Notes: generated from the letters alone by a model not told the origin. A DNA stretch of 64,000 nt from Lepisosteus oculatus (GCF_040954835.1 NC_090714.1:2654501-2718500), one strand, 5' to 3'; shown: positions 1-14,148, counted from the stretch's first letter. Numbers and translations: made by a program.

Positions 1-401
1 ACGTTAAATGATTTTTCACTTTGAAATATTTTTTTTTCTACCCGTAATAACAATAACTTTGTAATAAAAAATAATAAGAACAAACAAATCTTAAAAAAAA
101 AAACTTTAAAAAGCCCTTAAGTAGTCCAGTTAAGACTATAGTTAGTTTGGCAATCACAAGACCTGAGTGACAATGAGAGACATTTCCTTTGGTTGGCACT
201 ACACTGGCGCACTGAATGAAGGCTGAAATTGGACATTTAAATTATTTAAAAAAAACATCGAGAGGCAAACAATGACAAGTAAACTGTATCCAATTGATCA
301 AATATTTTCATCACCGTGCGTTAATGTAACATAATATGAACGGCATACCATTCAGAAGGCTGTGACCATTTAGTGATGAGCAAGACTTTCTGACTTTCAC
401 C
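1..401. other. Gene-free AT-rich sequence
   Basis: A/T homopolymer runs at 30-110. No exon, tRNA or recognisable repeat boundary before the SINE-like element at 402. Confidence 0.6.
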
Positions 402-595
402 CCTGAGCAAGGCACTTAACCCCAGCTGCTCCAGGGGTGCTGTAAAAATGGCTGACCCTGTGCTCTGACCTTAAACTTTTCTCTCCCTGTCTGTGTGGCT
501 GTGTGTCTCATGGAGAGCACACTGGGGTATGCGAAAAGACAAATTGTATATGTATATTGAAAAGAAATTGTATATGGCTAATACAAGTGTTCTTA
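402..595 (+). repeat. SINE-like repeat, 'GCAAGGCACTTAACCCC' type
   Basis: Contains the widespread fish repeat phrases GCAAGGCACTTAACCCC (about 408-424), AATGGCTGACCCTGTGCTCT and CATGGAGAGCACACTGGGGT, then an AT-rich tail with TATATGGCTAATA. A second, reverse copy of the central phrase occurs near 48.55 kb, supporting a dispersed family. The 5' boundary is uncertain. Confidence 0.6.
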
Positions 596-3426
596 TCTTA
601 ATTTCACGTTAGCTGCACCAATGTGCTTTTATTGTGTCTTTTGGTTGCCCCTGCTTTAAAACTGCAACTGTTGCTCTCTTGAGTTAGAATCGTTCTGGAC
701 ATTTCAGTGTTCATTATCTCCGATCTGCTTTATCTTTTGAATGAAAACTCCCTACGGTCGTTTTCGACATCTGTTTCCAGCTACAGTGCTACATAAACCA
801 CTGCCCTGATAAGTGCTGCAGCTCTGCGGCTCTCAAAATGTGTTCAGCCCATGACATCAACCTGAAGTCAGCGTAAAGGCGGGCAGCCCGATGCCAGGCA
901 TCACAGGTCTCTGTCTGATGCTATCCAGAACACATGCAGCACTCCTGCCAATAATGATGTCATTTTCCCATTCTCTAAATCAGTGGTTTAGCCTACCAAC
1001 ATCTGAACCTGTGAAAACAGCAGAGAAATAAAAAGACCGTCTTTCATGTGCTGTCACTGCATGGGCTGTTTCCAGAGGTATAATGAGAAAAGCATTTGTA
1101 TACCCTGCAAGTGGCTGAAACAGAGTTCTGTCTGCTGCTCTGTCAGATATTGATAAGGAGGTGTTTCACGTCCAACTCTGTTTGCCTCAGATGACAGCCA
1201 CCATTCCTCCCTGTTTAATTCAATCTCCTCACAGCACTTGCTGTCCTATAGCGGAAGAGTGGATGTGCTCTTTTAAGAATAGAAGATATTCTCATGTCAA
1301 TATAGTTTAAGTGTCAAAACGTCAGTTTTGGGTTGTAGTGTTAAGTATCCATTCTGAGCATAGCATTTTGATAATTAGGATTAAGAATCAACAGTTCAAA
1401 CTACTGTATTATTTCTAGCCTTGAGCTTCCCATGATGGACAGCATATTTGTCTGATAATTGCTGTAGCATTAAACTGCTCTTGTTGGGGTGCTCAGCAAA
1501 AAACCTTTATTTATAAAACAAAGAGAATCCACTAACTGATAATCCACAAAGGATACCCAGGCTTCCAAAATGTTTCTTGCACATCTTACTCTAAAACGTG
1601 ACTGCCAATTTCTAATTTTCTAAACATTTCGGACTTTTGGATTGAAAAGGAGATTTTTTTTCTTTAAAGACTGAACTCAAACGGTCATCATTACTTGCCA
1701 TGAAACTGTTGAGCTGTATTTAGAAGTGGAGTACCATGGAAATACATTTATGTTTTTAACCGCAGCATGTCTTTTTCTGGAACTCTGCAGAAAGGGGTAT
1801 GAATAATTACATCAGGTCCTCTCCAGAAGAGTGACATTCAAAGATAATTTGTCCACAAATTACAATGTTGGATAGAAATTACTTAAGAGTGTTTTGGCTG
1901 TGCTTAATTCATTTTCAAAGTGCTATTTAAAGGCTGAATCACTGTCATTGACTAAATGAGTCAGTGTACCTTTCAGACGTTTCCAGCACAAACTGCTGGC
2001 AGAATAAGAAGGGAAACGTGAAATTTCTAACTAGAAATGAATAAAAAAAATTGCAACATTGCTGCCACTTCAAACTTTTCTCAATCAAAATGCTCAGTTA
2101 ATAATCACTGCAGAAAACAGAGATTCTGATCCATAACTTTTCTCGGGGACTGGCATCTAATATGTGTACATTCACTTGCTATCTAATGGTATATTTATGC
2201 TAAGTGCTGCCTTTTGTTGGTTAAACTCTGAATCCTACAGCATTTTAACAGGTGATCATGGGACTAGAAAGACCGACCTATTAATTGAAATTTGATGTGC
2301 TGATGAAGGCTAAATAATCTTACAGTATCTCTCCTTGAAAAGATAATGACTATTCTCTCTGTGCTTGTTTTTTTTTTATGTGCATTTTTCATCTCACACC
2401 TCTTAGGGCAATCATCAGAAATAAAAACATCCTGAGATTTTTAAAGGCAACAATTTTTCCATGGCATTGAGCTTACCAGAAAATTACATTACATATGCAT
2501 TATTCTAGATAAGGTGAAGGAATTTATTCTGAGGGTGTATTAATAACTCTACAGTATAACAGCAGCAGTTTCCAGGCACATTATAAACCTGGTGTCTGTA
2601 TTTATTTCAAACACCCAAGTATAACTGATTTAACATTTGTCGGGCTGCTAAAAAACCTCCTGAAAACCTCTTTATGAATTAAAACACGTCTGATAATTAT
2701 AGATCTAGAAATAGCTGTGTTCATTTTGTTCTCCTTTGATATTATTGCTGGAGAAGGCTTATGTCAGACAAAGTTAATATCTGCTTTCCAGATATAAAAT
2801 ACGGACATACTATATGTCTTCAGTAGGTCCTTTATTAGAACAGTGGGATACATGCTGGTATCGCACACTTTAATTTAAACTTGAAAACTAAGAGAAACCG
2901 ACAACCACATTTAATCAAATAATAAAATTCTACCAACATCTGACAGCAAAACCCATCCACAAATATCTGGTCTTGAGCTGTTTAAGAGAAATATGCAAGG
3001 CATTTTATCATGTGATACCTGTTCCCACTGCAAATATTTTTTTTTTGTAGGAAATTCAAAGGACTTTTTCTAGCAGAATGCTATGTATGTTGATAAAAAA
3101 AAACATTCTTTCCCCTGAGGTTTTCTGTCACCATGTTCTCCAAAAAGTTAAGGACATATTTTTAGATGGTACACGTATACACAATATCATGAGAAATAAC
3201 AGAAACAAGAGAAATTCATACAGAAGTCAGGCACAACAATTATGAAATTAAATAACATAATAAGAATCCTCCATGCTTCTTGTACTCTTTGCTTGTGTTG
3301 GGTTGTTTTTGTTTTAACTCGTCCTTCCAACAGAACGAGAGATTCAACAAGGAGGAAGGTCACATAAAAAGCAGGCAGGGTATTAATAACCTCTATTTGC
3401 TAAAACTTCGAATAAAGAGGTTGACA
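596..3426. other. Gene-free sequence
   Basis: Stops are frequent in all frames. I see no splice-flanked coding block, tandem repeat or recognisable transposon. If the LRR gene at 31 kb is long, this may be intron of that gene. Confidence 0.5.
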
Positions 3427-3751
3427 GTGACAGCGCAGTTGCCCTGGGCTTTATTCCAGACCTAGGGTGCTTGTCTGTGTGGAGTTTGCATGTTCTCCAC
3501 AGGTTTGTTTGGGTTTCCTCTAGATGTTCTGGTTTCTACCTACAGTCCAAAGACATACTGGTAGGAAACTGTGCGTCTGGGAAAACTAAACCTGGTGCAA
3601 GTGTGTGTGTGTGTCTATGCCTCTCTGTCTGTCTTGCGATGGACAAGAGTTCCAGCAAGGGTGCACCCTGCCTTGTGCCTGTTGCTGGAATAGGCTCTGA
3701 CCCTTGAACTGGATGAAGTGGATAGAAAATAGAATGGATGAATGGAATAAG
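3427..3751 (+). repeat. V-SINE-type element (tRNA-derived SINE), near full length
   Basis: Shows the conserved central block of the vertebrate V-SINE superfamily (Mermaid/DANA-like): GTGTGGAGTTTGCATGTTCTC, a GGTTTCCTC-type phrase, CAGTCCAAAGACATACTGG, then CTTGCGATGGACAAGAGTTC, GGGTGCACCCTGCC, GGAATAGGCTCTGACC and a GGATGAATGG tail. A (GT)8 tract lies at about 3601-3616. All open frames over it on both strands are incidental. Confidence 0.85.
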
Positions 3752-6700
3752 AAATCCATAAGTGGATGATACAGTATCACATTCCTTGACCTCAAATGTC
3801 GTGCAGCTACACGTGATCTTTGTATACATTATCAGTCTCCCTGGATAAGGCGACTCACATCATCCACTCAACATATTTGGCAGTGTACGATAAATAGCTA
3901 CTTCAGGAAAAAACAAAAGCAAGAAAAATCCCCTTTTCAGAAAGCACATGGAAGGTGCTTCGGTCTGTACATTCGGTCAGTAATGACTGCTGTTGTTCTT
4001 TTCTATATCAGTGCCAATATCCCCCCTCTGTCATTCGCCTGCCTTTGTACTCATATGAACGCCGACCTTGTAAATCTGCCGTAATTAAATGAACAGTCAG
4101 ATATTCTTCTTGGAGGCAACTGCATTTCCTTACAAACCAGCACAAAACTTAAAAAAAAAACAAAAGACAAAACCTACGACAGATAAAATGACACGACGGC
4201 CTTGCGTAGCGGCAGAAAAGATTACTTTGTCCTTTGCTGCTCTAGGTCACAGACAGCCCAACATTCTGCTAAAACACATGAACAGTGGCCGGGCCTGTAA
4301 GTTGGTTTTCCCTTTCTCCGCTTCAACGGGGTGTATTAAGAGCAGTGTGTGAATAGCTGGGCTGTAATTCCCTAAAGGAAACATCTGTACATTCCAGACC
4401 CGTTCTGTAAGAGGAGCGAGGCTCATCTGAAAAGTCAGCCATTACAGCCTCCAAAGCTGGGCTTCAGTTTACTGGCAGGCCTGGAGAAAAAGTCGTGGTA
4501 AAGTAATTATGCTGGGCTCTGGCTGCCTGTATCCCCAAATTAATCATTAAGAGCATCTTAACAACACATCATCATCTTATGTAATGCTTTCTTACTTTTT
4601 TTTAAAGTCATCTTTCATGTTACATAAATATGGAAGTCGGTAATTAGCCTAATTTCTTGGCCACTTCGGTTTATTGGACAACTGGACAGCCATAGGCCTG
4701 ATACTCGTGTTATTGCTCAACAGCAGCTGTTTGATAAAAATTCAAGTCCCTAACCAGACAAACCCTTCCCCATTGAGGAAGAATGAGAAGGGTTTCTGCC
4801 TTTGATTTCTGGCAAAAACAAGGCGTTCTTCAAAAAGAGTCTGGTGACAATTACTTTAAGGACATACTGTACGTATGTTGATTCTGCCTCGTAGGTGAGA
4901 CTCTCTCAGTGTATGAAGATTGTAGGTTTTAAAATTGTTTGACTTGAGCACAGTACACAGGCCTGTATTGCTGGAGGTTTTTGGTATAATGTTAAATAGC
5001 TTCAGGCTGTTCCTCTACATAGCTATTACTGGACATAGAAAGAAAAACCTTTAATAAACAGTTTTCTTTTCACACTGGAGGACAAAACCTACATTTAAGT
5101 TATTCCTTTACTAACCTAATGGTATATATTAGCAGAACATTCTGGAATTTTATTATAGAGTATGTACTGTATCTGAAAAGCAGTTACTCAATTGAAAACA
5201 GATGTTACAATCTTTGCATTCTGTTGAACTATGTGTAATAATATTGCGGAATTTTATATTTAATTCTGAATGTGCAATTTCCCTCAGAACCAACCGTAAA
5301 ACCCTCATTCACAATGTTCAAAAACATTTTTAATTTCAAAGTGGGAACTGTTACTCCCTCTGTCCTGAATGCTCAAACCAACTAACAGTATTTAAACCCT
5401 TCAAAACTGTGTACACACCAGAGATCGGGTCGCCAGAAGTTATGCAATGTTTTACTGTGTGACAAAATTATAAAAACTAAGGGAACAAACAAATCTGCAT
5501 ATAATATCAGTTTCCCATTCAAATATAAATTTATATAACATGATTACCGTCATCATCATTTTCTTCATGTCTTTGTTCACTTGCTAGAGAAAGTCCTGCA
5601 GAAAATCTCTTTTTTTAAAAACCTCTGTATTTTCATGTCCTTATCAGACATGGCCCCTTAAGTGCTCAAGTATGCTTATCATGAAAATATTTACATTTTG
5701 AACCATTCAAATAAATTTAAATAAATGTTTTTCTCTAGTCAATTCACAACATTTCGATCCAAATGATATTCCTTCCAGTTAATGTTTATGTGTCTCTTCA
5801 CTATGTGACAAAGGTTATTGAGAGACACCACTATGCAAAGGAAATGGAATCTCTATCGAATAATCTCCAACACTTGGACCACCAGAGGAGGCTGAAGACA
5901 TTACACCGGCACAGACAATAACCTTTAATTTTCACCGACATTGATTCGAATGATTACTACAGCTGTGAAATAACCCTTGTCTTAGACAAAGCTGCTGAAA
6001 GGAAAATTGGGTGCATTTTTACCAAGACACTGTAACAGACCTCTTTTCGCTTAAAATAAAAACTGTACAAGACATACATTTTCATGCCAGGTCCTAGAGA
6101 CTTAAAGCAAAAGAAACATGATCCAAAATAACAAGCACTGCGCTAACGATTCAATGACAAGCTGACACAACAAAACTATATCAAAATGAGTGTTCCTCAG
6201 TTTTCCACCAACTTGCCTGCAATGTTCTGCCCCTATGAATCATGTAAAATAACTCTGATGTCAGTGGTTAAGTTTAGTCAATTCAGTTATAGGCTTCTGT
6301 TCTCCCACGAGAAAGATGTGTCAACAGCAATTGAATGCTGAACTGATGTGAGATGCAGAAAGTCCGGTGCCTGTTTTCCAAAGAGTCATTTGGCAATATT
6401 TACTTCTGGGAGTTCCAGTTTTCAATTTTGCTTCCAGTCTGCACATCACAGAGGAAGACTGCAATGTGGAAGCAAGCAATTTCTTAATGTACCCTGGGAT
6501 GTACTGCACATTAATTTGTACATTATACTGATGGTCTCCAAAAAAGCTTTTACTGGAATTCTAGGGGGCCACAGATTTAAATGCATTAAATATTCCAGAA
6601 ATAAACAACCCATAGGTAATCTTGAATACTGTGGAATGGAATAAATTTCAGATGAGCAATCCCTAAAATAGCCACCAGCAAAATGTTTGGGTGTACTTTA

Positions 6701-7079
6701 GTCCAGCACTTTTACTCCTGTGCATATAGCTAGGTAAAATCTACTAACTTGGTTTGACCAAGCTCTAGAGAGCTGAGCACACCTGTAGTGAATGAAGTCT
6801 TAAATGAATTGGAAAAAAAAGCAGAGCTAGGTTTACTCATAATCAGGACAGGAAATCAGGAAAATCAGGACAGAAACACCACGGCTACTAGCAAGTTTAT
6901 TCGAGTCAGACCAGCCCCTATAGGATCCAAACTAACTGACAAAATCAGAATTGAAGACAGTAGGCAATGGAATCTTGCAATTTCTTGGGAAATTGGGTTT
7001 CATCTAAAGGGTGTGATGGCTGATCAATAAGCAGCAACTTTCCTTTAGGACCAGGAATTCCACACCAGTTATCCACTTC
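3752..7079. other. Gene-free sequence with a TAAT-rich patch
   Basis: No exon recognised. At about 4500-4560 TAAT/ATTA motifs cluster (AAGTAATTATG, AAATTAATCATTAAGAG) in a moderately GC sequence, as often seen in conserved developmental enhancers; there is no proof here. At 6700-6830 there are vague matches to dispersed fish repeats. Confidence 0.4.
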
Positions 7080-7411
7080 AGGGCGACACCGTGGCAAGGC
7101 GATTAGCACTGCTTCTTCACAGCACCGGGGTCCTAAGATCAAGTCTGGACCCGGACTGCTATCTGTGTGGAGTCTGCATATTCTCCTAGTGTTCACGTAG
7201 GGTTTCCTTTTGAGTGCCCCAGTTACTTCCCACAGTCCTGGTAGATATACTGGTAGGTTAATTGGCCACTGTGGAAATTGGCTCTGGCATGAGTGTGTCG
7301 CTATTTGGTGTTCTGTCCAGGTTGTACCCTGTCTTACACCTGTTGCTTGCTGGGATAGGCTCCCCAGAGGCCTTAATATTGGAAGAAGCAGTTCGAAAAT
7401 GGTACGACGAT
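7080..7411 (+). repeat. V-SINE-type element, full length with tRNA-like head
   Basis: Begins with the head CAGGGCGACACCGTGGCAAG then GCGATTAGCACTGCTTCTTC (diverged tRNA A-box region). The central GTGTGGAGTCTGCATATTCTCC and CCACAGTCC blocks follow, then the 3' GGGATAGGCTCC and a GAAAATGGTACGACG-type end. The layout matches the copies at 3.4, 33.8, 41.6 and 58.0 kb. Confidence 0.85.
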
Positions 7412-10400
7412 AGCCGACGTCAGGTACAGAGCACTCTGAGAAAACACCATTTTAAAAGAAGATGTTAACCTCATCTGCAGTCACTGATGTCATCTAACCT
7501 AACCTTGCTGTGTCTGATACGCCTCTTTTTACAAAAGAAATCAGTTAATTCTTAAATGTCTTAGGGTTCACATTTCGTAATGAAGGCATTGTTCTAAGAC
7601 AGAAGGGTAAAATATGTTTAAACCTCACCAAATAATATGACCTCTTCATTATATATATATATTAGTGAGAGCCTGCTTCTGTTTGAGAGGCTACATCAGA
7701 ACTCTTAAGAAACATATGGTTCTGTTTTAAAAAACGAAGCGTATGATTTGTGAACTCCATATATGGTGCGTCTGGTGCCACTTATTATGTGCTCAAAACC
7801 TACTCCTACACAATTGCTTTAACACTGGCTGACATCTCCTCAATTCTTTTTTGGGAATTTTGGGGCCACTAGGCTGCCACATAACTGCAGTGACACTACA
7901 AGAAGAAAGGCCCAAGTAATCTACATGCAAAAAACAAAAAGAATGAACCAGAGCATGTCCCGTATGGAAAATCACACATCACTTCTTGAAAGAATATTTT
8001 TAAGCTCGTAAAATGCCTCAATTTCGCTTTAATACAGACTGTACTACCGCATAACATTTACTTCTACCTTCCTGAAAGTAAATGCAATTTTTGCTTTCAG
8101 TGTGTCTACATGTGGCAATCGTGTTACGTTTTCTCCATTGTGCGCTGTGTGGAGCTGCTTAAACATGTGAAGACACCATGTACCACGAAGACCTCCAAGT
8201 ATCTCCTTTAGTTAGAATGACTAACCAGATCAACTGGTACCAAGAACAAAACTTTACATTTCGATTGTAAGGGTTTCTGCATTTTTCTTTCACCCAGTAT
8301 ATTTTAGTGTTGTGTGATGACTGCTTTCAATAAGTCCAGAGTTCTAAGTGTTATAATGAGTGGATACATTTCAAATACTGTACTTCATCCCAGATCACAT
8401 GAAGAAGGTGTGAATGAAGAACGTATGTGGCTTCTAGAGGAATATTCATCAAGCCAAATCCACTATTGACAAAAACCACTTCTCTACAGGGCTCTTAAAG
8501 TGTCCTGGAATCCAGCGAGCAAGATCTCTGCTTGTATCTGACACCAGGCAGTAACTTGCAGCCTTTAACACATACAAAAAACTCACAAACTTTGTCTGTG
8601 GACAAAGCAAACCTTTGAGTGTCGAATGCAATGCAATCTAGGGCTTGCACGGATCCAACCTGACTGACAGCTAATCTTGAACACAAGCGTGATGAGGAAC
8701 AAGGAAACCAAGCATCAAATAACACGCCCAGTTAGTCAGGGCTTGCACTACTTCATCAGGATGTTCAGAGTTTACATGACTCCTGTTTCAGCGGTGTGGC
8801 CTCTCTCGCTCATTCAAAAACACACGGAGCAGGGCTACAAAAAATTCAGGCTGTGACTCGCCCCCTTTTTTTCTAGTGTAGCCTTTCCCCCACTCAGTTT
8901 TACCCACAAAAGGGTGAAGAAGACAAAAAATCAAATGGAAGAGAAACCTTCTCAAGCCACAAGTTAACGCTTCCTTTAAAAAAAAATGCAAATCTCATCA
9001 TCAGAAGCCTTGAAAATGCTGAGACCTGCTGACACCTAAACGGAAATAATTTCATTGGTTAAATGATGAGTAAAAGCTTGACCTAGATTATGTTTCCCCC
9101 TGTCCACTGGGTGTGAATATCAGGTCTACCTTCTCTGCAGTCAGCCAGGCAGACTGGCAAGCTGGGGTATAGTGATAACCCCTGCGAGACCCTGTTCCCC
9201 TCTGTCCTGGTAAATGTGCACTGTTATCAGGCCCTGGCAGGGGTTGAAGGAGATGGCCTGAAAGGCTTTGTCAATGGAGCATGAAAGGAGATAAAACAAA
9301 ATCCAGATTTTATAAATACCTGATAGCAAATAATGTAGGTTTGCGATCCGAGAATTAAGCCCCTTTCCGCCTTTTTCTTTAGAATTTCATAAGAACAAAA
9401 TCCCATTGATAAAGATCTATTCAAATATGTTCTATGAAAATATTCGACTATTAGTATATTGTGGTAATCCACAGTTCAAATGTTATGTTATCAAAATTTA
9501 ACACCGATATTCAGGACACCGTCCTGCTGAAGTAATACAACAGGTACGTGCAAATTACACTTTGCTTTCCTTCAAATTCGACTAAAATATAGAATATGAA
9601 ATATGAACGTATGCTGGAAGGGAAACCTGTCAAACCTGTTAGAAATCTCGTCGAAATGCAACTTGGAAAGGAAGAGCCAGAAAAAAAGCATTGATTTCCA
9701 CAAAAATATGCTAACCATCTCAACAGAAAACTATCTCCGCAGAGTATATTTATGCTGGACGGATTTTTTTCCCCTCTCTTTTCAAATCTGAAGTGCCTGT
9801 AAGGCCTTCACAGCCACTGGCCTATACCCACATATTTTTAAAACACAGTGTTTTTCTTTCTGATGCACAATAACAAACGTAACATGAGTTACATGAGTGT
9901 GGCTGTGGAAAGAAAAAAAAACAACTTTTAACCAGAATGGGTCCTTTCCAGGGCTGCATTCTCATCAAAATAGTATTGTTCTGCTTGACATGTACCTGTG
10001 GTTTTCCCTTACTGATCCTTCTCCATTTAAATCAGGTCCAATCTGTGAGCTACACTGAGTTATATTTCTCACCATTATGCCAGTTTTGCAAAAGCATGTC
10101 TTTACTCTTTTCTTTGATGATTCAGTAACAATTTCAAATTCAGTTACCAAAGTAACTAGTCAGTTACCACTAGTCAGGAAATAATTTACCTTGGACTTCG
10201 GATCAAGCTGCATGTTTATTGTCAATCTCATGTTGCAAAACATGAACTTTAAATTTTGTCCTAAAATTACTTGTCTTGTAAAGGGTGATTAGGAATAAAT
10301 TTCATCTGTAATAATGGAATTAGGGCAGTGCAGTACAGTGCAGTTCATGTCCAATTATTTTCAGATTCCCAATTTAATTGAAGAAGCTGAGCCTTTCCTA

Positions 10401-12499
10401 TGACATCTTGGATGGTCCTATTTTTTTGCCCATCTCTCGTGTCATTTAGATCACAATGCTTTCTTCTTAAGACTGCCTTTAAGGACATTTTCTATTTCAT
10501 TACAAAAACTATCAGTCTCACTTGAGTGAATTAAGTGAAATTCCCAAAAATATTTTAGATCAAATTGATACGAAACTTTTGTATATGATAGGATTTAAGA
10601 AAAGTTTCAGATGACCTCACTTTTCTGCCCAGCATTTACAGTACGCATTAATAGCCACTTAGTATAGTGAAAGTCTCAGTGCCACAGCGCTCTGCTATAT
10701 CTCACCAAACACTGAAGTTCCATTAAGAAAGACCTTTATTCTCATCTTCCTACTGAGTCTTCCCATTTCTGCAAGAATGACTTTAAGATCTGTTTTAAAA
10801 TTCACTAGGAATGAGAAGGGGCTCTTGACTGTGAAACAGTATGGAATGACCCAGGAGACAGGGTCTGAAACGCAGGTGTGCTGAAATGGTTTGACCCTGT
10901 TCCCTTCTTTTTCAGACCTGCTTCTGCAATCCGAGTCATGAGGACGACTTCATGAACAGACCCTTTGAAAATGTATCTACAGTCCAAAATATCTACAATA
11001 TGTACAAACTTCTCTTTCAAACTTCTGTTCATACGCACCTGAAATGTTTATGAAAAACAACACAATACAAAGCACAAAAACATTTCTTATATTATTTAAA
11101 ATAAAACAAATAATTAGTTTCACTAAATATATTTTACAATTTGAAATATAGCAGTATTGGTTTGTAAGTTTACAATGCTCTCTCTTATGCATACATTCAT
11201 ATCCTGCACACAAAAAAACAAAGTGCACATGAGCTGAAGAGGAATCCCCTGTGAATATCCTCTCAGGCTGAGCTGAATTCTGTGCCTTCTAACTGCAAAG
11301 GCAGTTCCAACAAGCACTCTATAAATTACCAAGCACAGCTCTGACAGCCTAACAAAGCCGAAAAAACACAACCAGCCATTTACGTATTTACCAATGAGGA
11401 GACCTGTGACATACTTTACATCATCAACAAAGAACAAGTCTCTGTGAATAATAGTTCAACAAAGAAAGATGAAAAAATGCATAACCAGTCTTAAGCACTT
11501 AAGTCCTATTGACTGAAAATATTAATATTGGCGAGAACATTATGTGATTTTAATAAAAAGGAGTATTATTTACGGTTGACATTGCTATATTTCTGCAATG
11601 ACAATGAAGAAATTCAAAATGTATACACAGAGAACAGAGAGACAGCTGTCAAACACTCTGTTCCTAGGAACAGTGCACCTGAGAGATAGCCTCAGGACCA
11701 TGGGACAACAACAGCATGCTGTCAGCCTGGAGCTGAGACGGCTGGGATCATCCATAGAGTTGACAAATGCAGGTAGCTATCCAGATTTCTGTTTACAAAA
11801 ATGGAAAAATCGAAAAAGGACACACAGCTGTAACAACATCCCTGGAAACAAATTGAACGGCAGCACCAAAATCAGAGGTCTTTTCACGAGTCATACTTGC
11901 ACTATGCAAAGGTGAGTAACTGGAAACGTTAATCTGTTAGCACAACGTTTGACTGAGGACAGGGATGCTGCAAAAGGGTTCAGCTCTCTGGGCCACTGAG
12001 AAACCTGTCCGTAGAAAAGGCATAGGGACGATTAACAACGCGGGCACCAGTCGTCTTGGCCAAAGCAAGCGGAAAGAAGTCCGGAGACATATAAACTAGA
12101 GTGGAAGGGAGGAGAGAATCCAAAGGAAAGTTTACATGGAACATGTACGGGGAGGAGAGTCAAAACGTAAAAAAAAATTAAAACCTCAGAGGATCAGGTA
12201 ATTAAGTGACTATTCCTAAATGCCAGCAGGATTAGGAACACACAGTAAGAGATGGAAACTGCCTCATTAGCTGGTGACTATGATGTCATTGGAAACACAG
12301 AAACATGGCAAAAGCAGTGTGGTGGAGAAGGAAAACGTCTTTAGTGAATACACAGTTTTCCAGAGAGCCAGGAAAGCTGGACGAAAGTGGCGTGCAGCAA
12401 TATACCAGACATGACACTTTGAAGTAAAAATTCATACTTGTTTTATACACGGCCTACTCCACTCACTCGAAACAAAATACAGCAACAGGGTAAATAGAT
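7412..12499. other. Gene-free sequence
   Basis: Contains an (AT)6-7 tract at about 7650-7663. The open frames of 60-105 codons here (for example 11123-11437 - and 11598-11915 +) show no domain, signal peptide followed by splice site, or codon bias. No other element recognised. Confidence 0.5.
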
Positions 12500-12599
12500 C
12501 ATTAATATGAAAGAAAAATGGAAAAGTCATAATGGAATAAGTATTCAATACCCTTTGCTGTGACAAACCTGAATTAATCGAGTTGCACAAAATTAAAGA

Positions 12600-13790
12600 C
12601 AAAAGGACTGAACCATGGAGAGGTTTGAAGAGGAATCAAAGAGCTTTCGAAGCAGGTCAAGGATACAGTCAGTGAAAAGCACAATGAAAAAGAGAAGGGT
12701 ACAAAAAATATTTAAATCTCTAAATATCACTGTCTGCTCAGTCATTGAGAAATGGAATGTGTGCCGTACCACCCAGACAGTCCCTAGATCTGTCTGTCTG
12801 CCCAAACCGAGCAAGGAGGAAACTGGTGAGAGATGCCACTATGATGCCGATGAAAACTTTGAAAGAGCTATGAAAGAGTTCAGTTGTTAAATACAGTAGG
12901 AAAATAATGTGTAGCAGTCAACAATATCCTGGCTCTACCACAAAGTGTCTCAGTAAGGGATCATATCCTGCATGGGGTTTTCAACAAAGCAACTGAAAGA
13001 TTTAGCAAAATCTTAAGCTAAAGAATTATGACTGGCATAAATTTAGCATAGTGCATCACTCAGTCAACACCATCTCTATAATCATGAATGGTGGTGGCAA
13101 CATTAAGGTCATGGGCAGCTTGTCAACAAGTTCAGTAGTGGAGATGTGAGAAGATATGCTTCAGTCAACAATATCCCGGTCACTCCACAAAGATGGCCCG
13201 GTGGAAAAGCCATCTCATGGAAAAATGGAGTTTGCAACAAACATCTGAGTGATCCCGCAAAAATGTGGTTAAAATTGGTTGTGGTCAGATGAGACCAAAT
13301 TGGAACTTTGTGATCTAAATTGCAAGCATTATGTTTGGCTCAGACCCAACACAGTACATCTCCCTATCAACACCATCCCTACAGACCAGACAAGCATCAT
13401 GGTGACAGCATCGTGCTCTGGAGAGGCTTCTCCTCATCCAAGACAGTAAAGCTTATAAGGATTGAAGGAAAAATTAACAGAGCACAGTTCAGGTTAATAT
13501 TAGGGGAATACCTGTTTCAGTCTGCTGAAGACTTAAATCTAGAGCAACAATTCACCTTTCAGCAGGAAATGTCCCAAAGCACAAGGTTAAAGCTACTCTG
13601 ACGTATCTTAATAATAAGACACAGAATGTCCTTGAGTGGCCCAGTCGAAGTCCTGACTTGAATCATATTGAGAATCTGTGGGAAGACTGGAAACCTGCTG
13701 TCCCTAGACAACGCCAAAGAGGCTGAGCTCATCTGCGAAGCAGAATGGGGAAAAATTGCAGCAGACTGGTGTGCAAATTGGGTAGAGACT
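12600..13790 (+). pseudogene. Broken Tc1-like (DD34E) transposase
   Basis: A helix-turn-helix-side remnant VIEKWNVCRTTQTVPRS is encoded at about 12743-12793. The catalytic core is split over three frames. WSDETK with the first Asp is at 13288-13290 in one frame. The middle block SAEDLNLEQQFTFQQE is in the 13320-13601 frame, where the position expected for the second Asp (after QQ) is Glu. SPDLNHIENLW, with the third acidic residue at 13670-13672, is in the third frame. At least two frameshifts plus stops make it inactive. A functional copy would cut and paste the element at TA sites. Confidence 0.88.
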
Positions 13791-13882
13791 CAAAAAGACC
13801 GGTGGCTCTAACCGGTGGCTCTAATTCAGTAGGTGCTCCCACAAGAGACTGAGTTTATAAGTCTAAATGCTTAAGCAATCAA

Positions 13883-14148
13883 CTTTCATACATCCATATT
13901 CTAACCTCATTATCCAATTAAGGGTCACAGGGGAGAGACAAGCAACGTGATCAAGGTGGGGTACAGTACACCCTGGACAGGATGCCAGTCCATCACAAGC
14001 CACACACAAACAGAAGCCAATCAACCTACCAGCATGCCTTTGGATTGTTGGGGGGAAAACAGAGCAACAAGAGGAAACCCACACAAACATGGTGAGAGCA
14101 TCCACACAGACAGCACCCAAGGTCCAGAATCGAACCCAGGTTTTTCTA
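13883..14148 (-). repeat. V-SINE-type element nested in a Tc1-like transposon
   Basis: Reverse-orientation copy. Its complement reads GGTTCGATTC (14136-14127, an exact Pol III B-box core), then the GTGTGGATGC and GTGTGGGTTTCCTC blocks, the GACTGGCATCCTGTCCAGGG box, and an end near 13883. Tc1-like sequence lies on both sides (transposase tail to about 13870, inverted-repeat-like end at 14290-14312), so the SINE jumped into the transposon. Confidence 0.85.

Noticed and set aside
13320..13601. 93-codon frame as an independent gene
   Set aside because: It is a stretch of the broken Tc1-like transposase between frameshifts.
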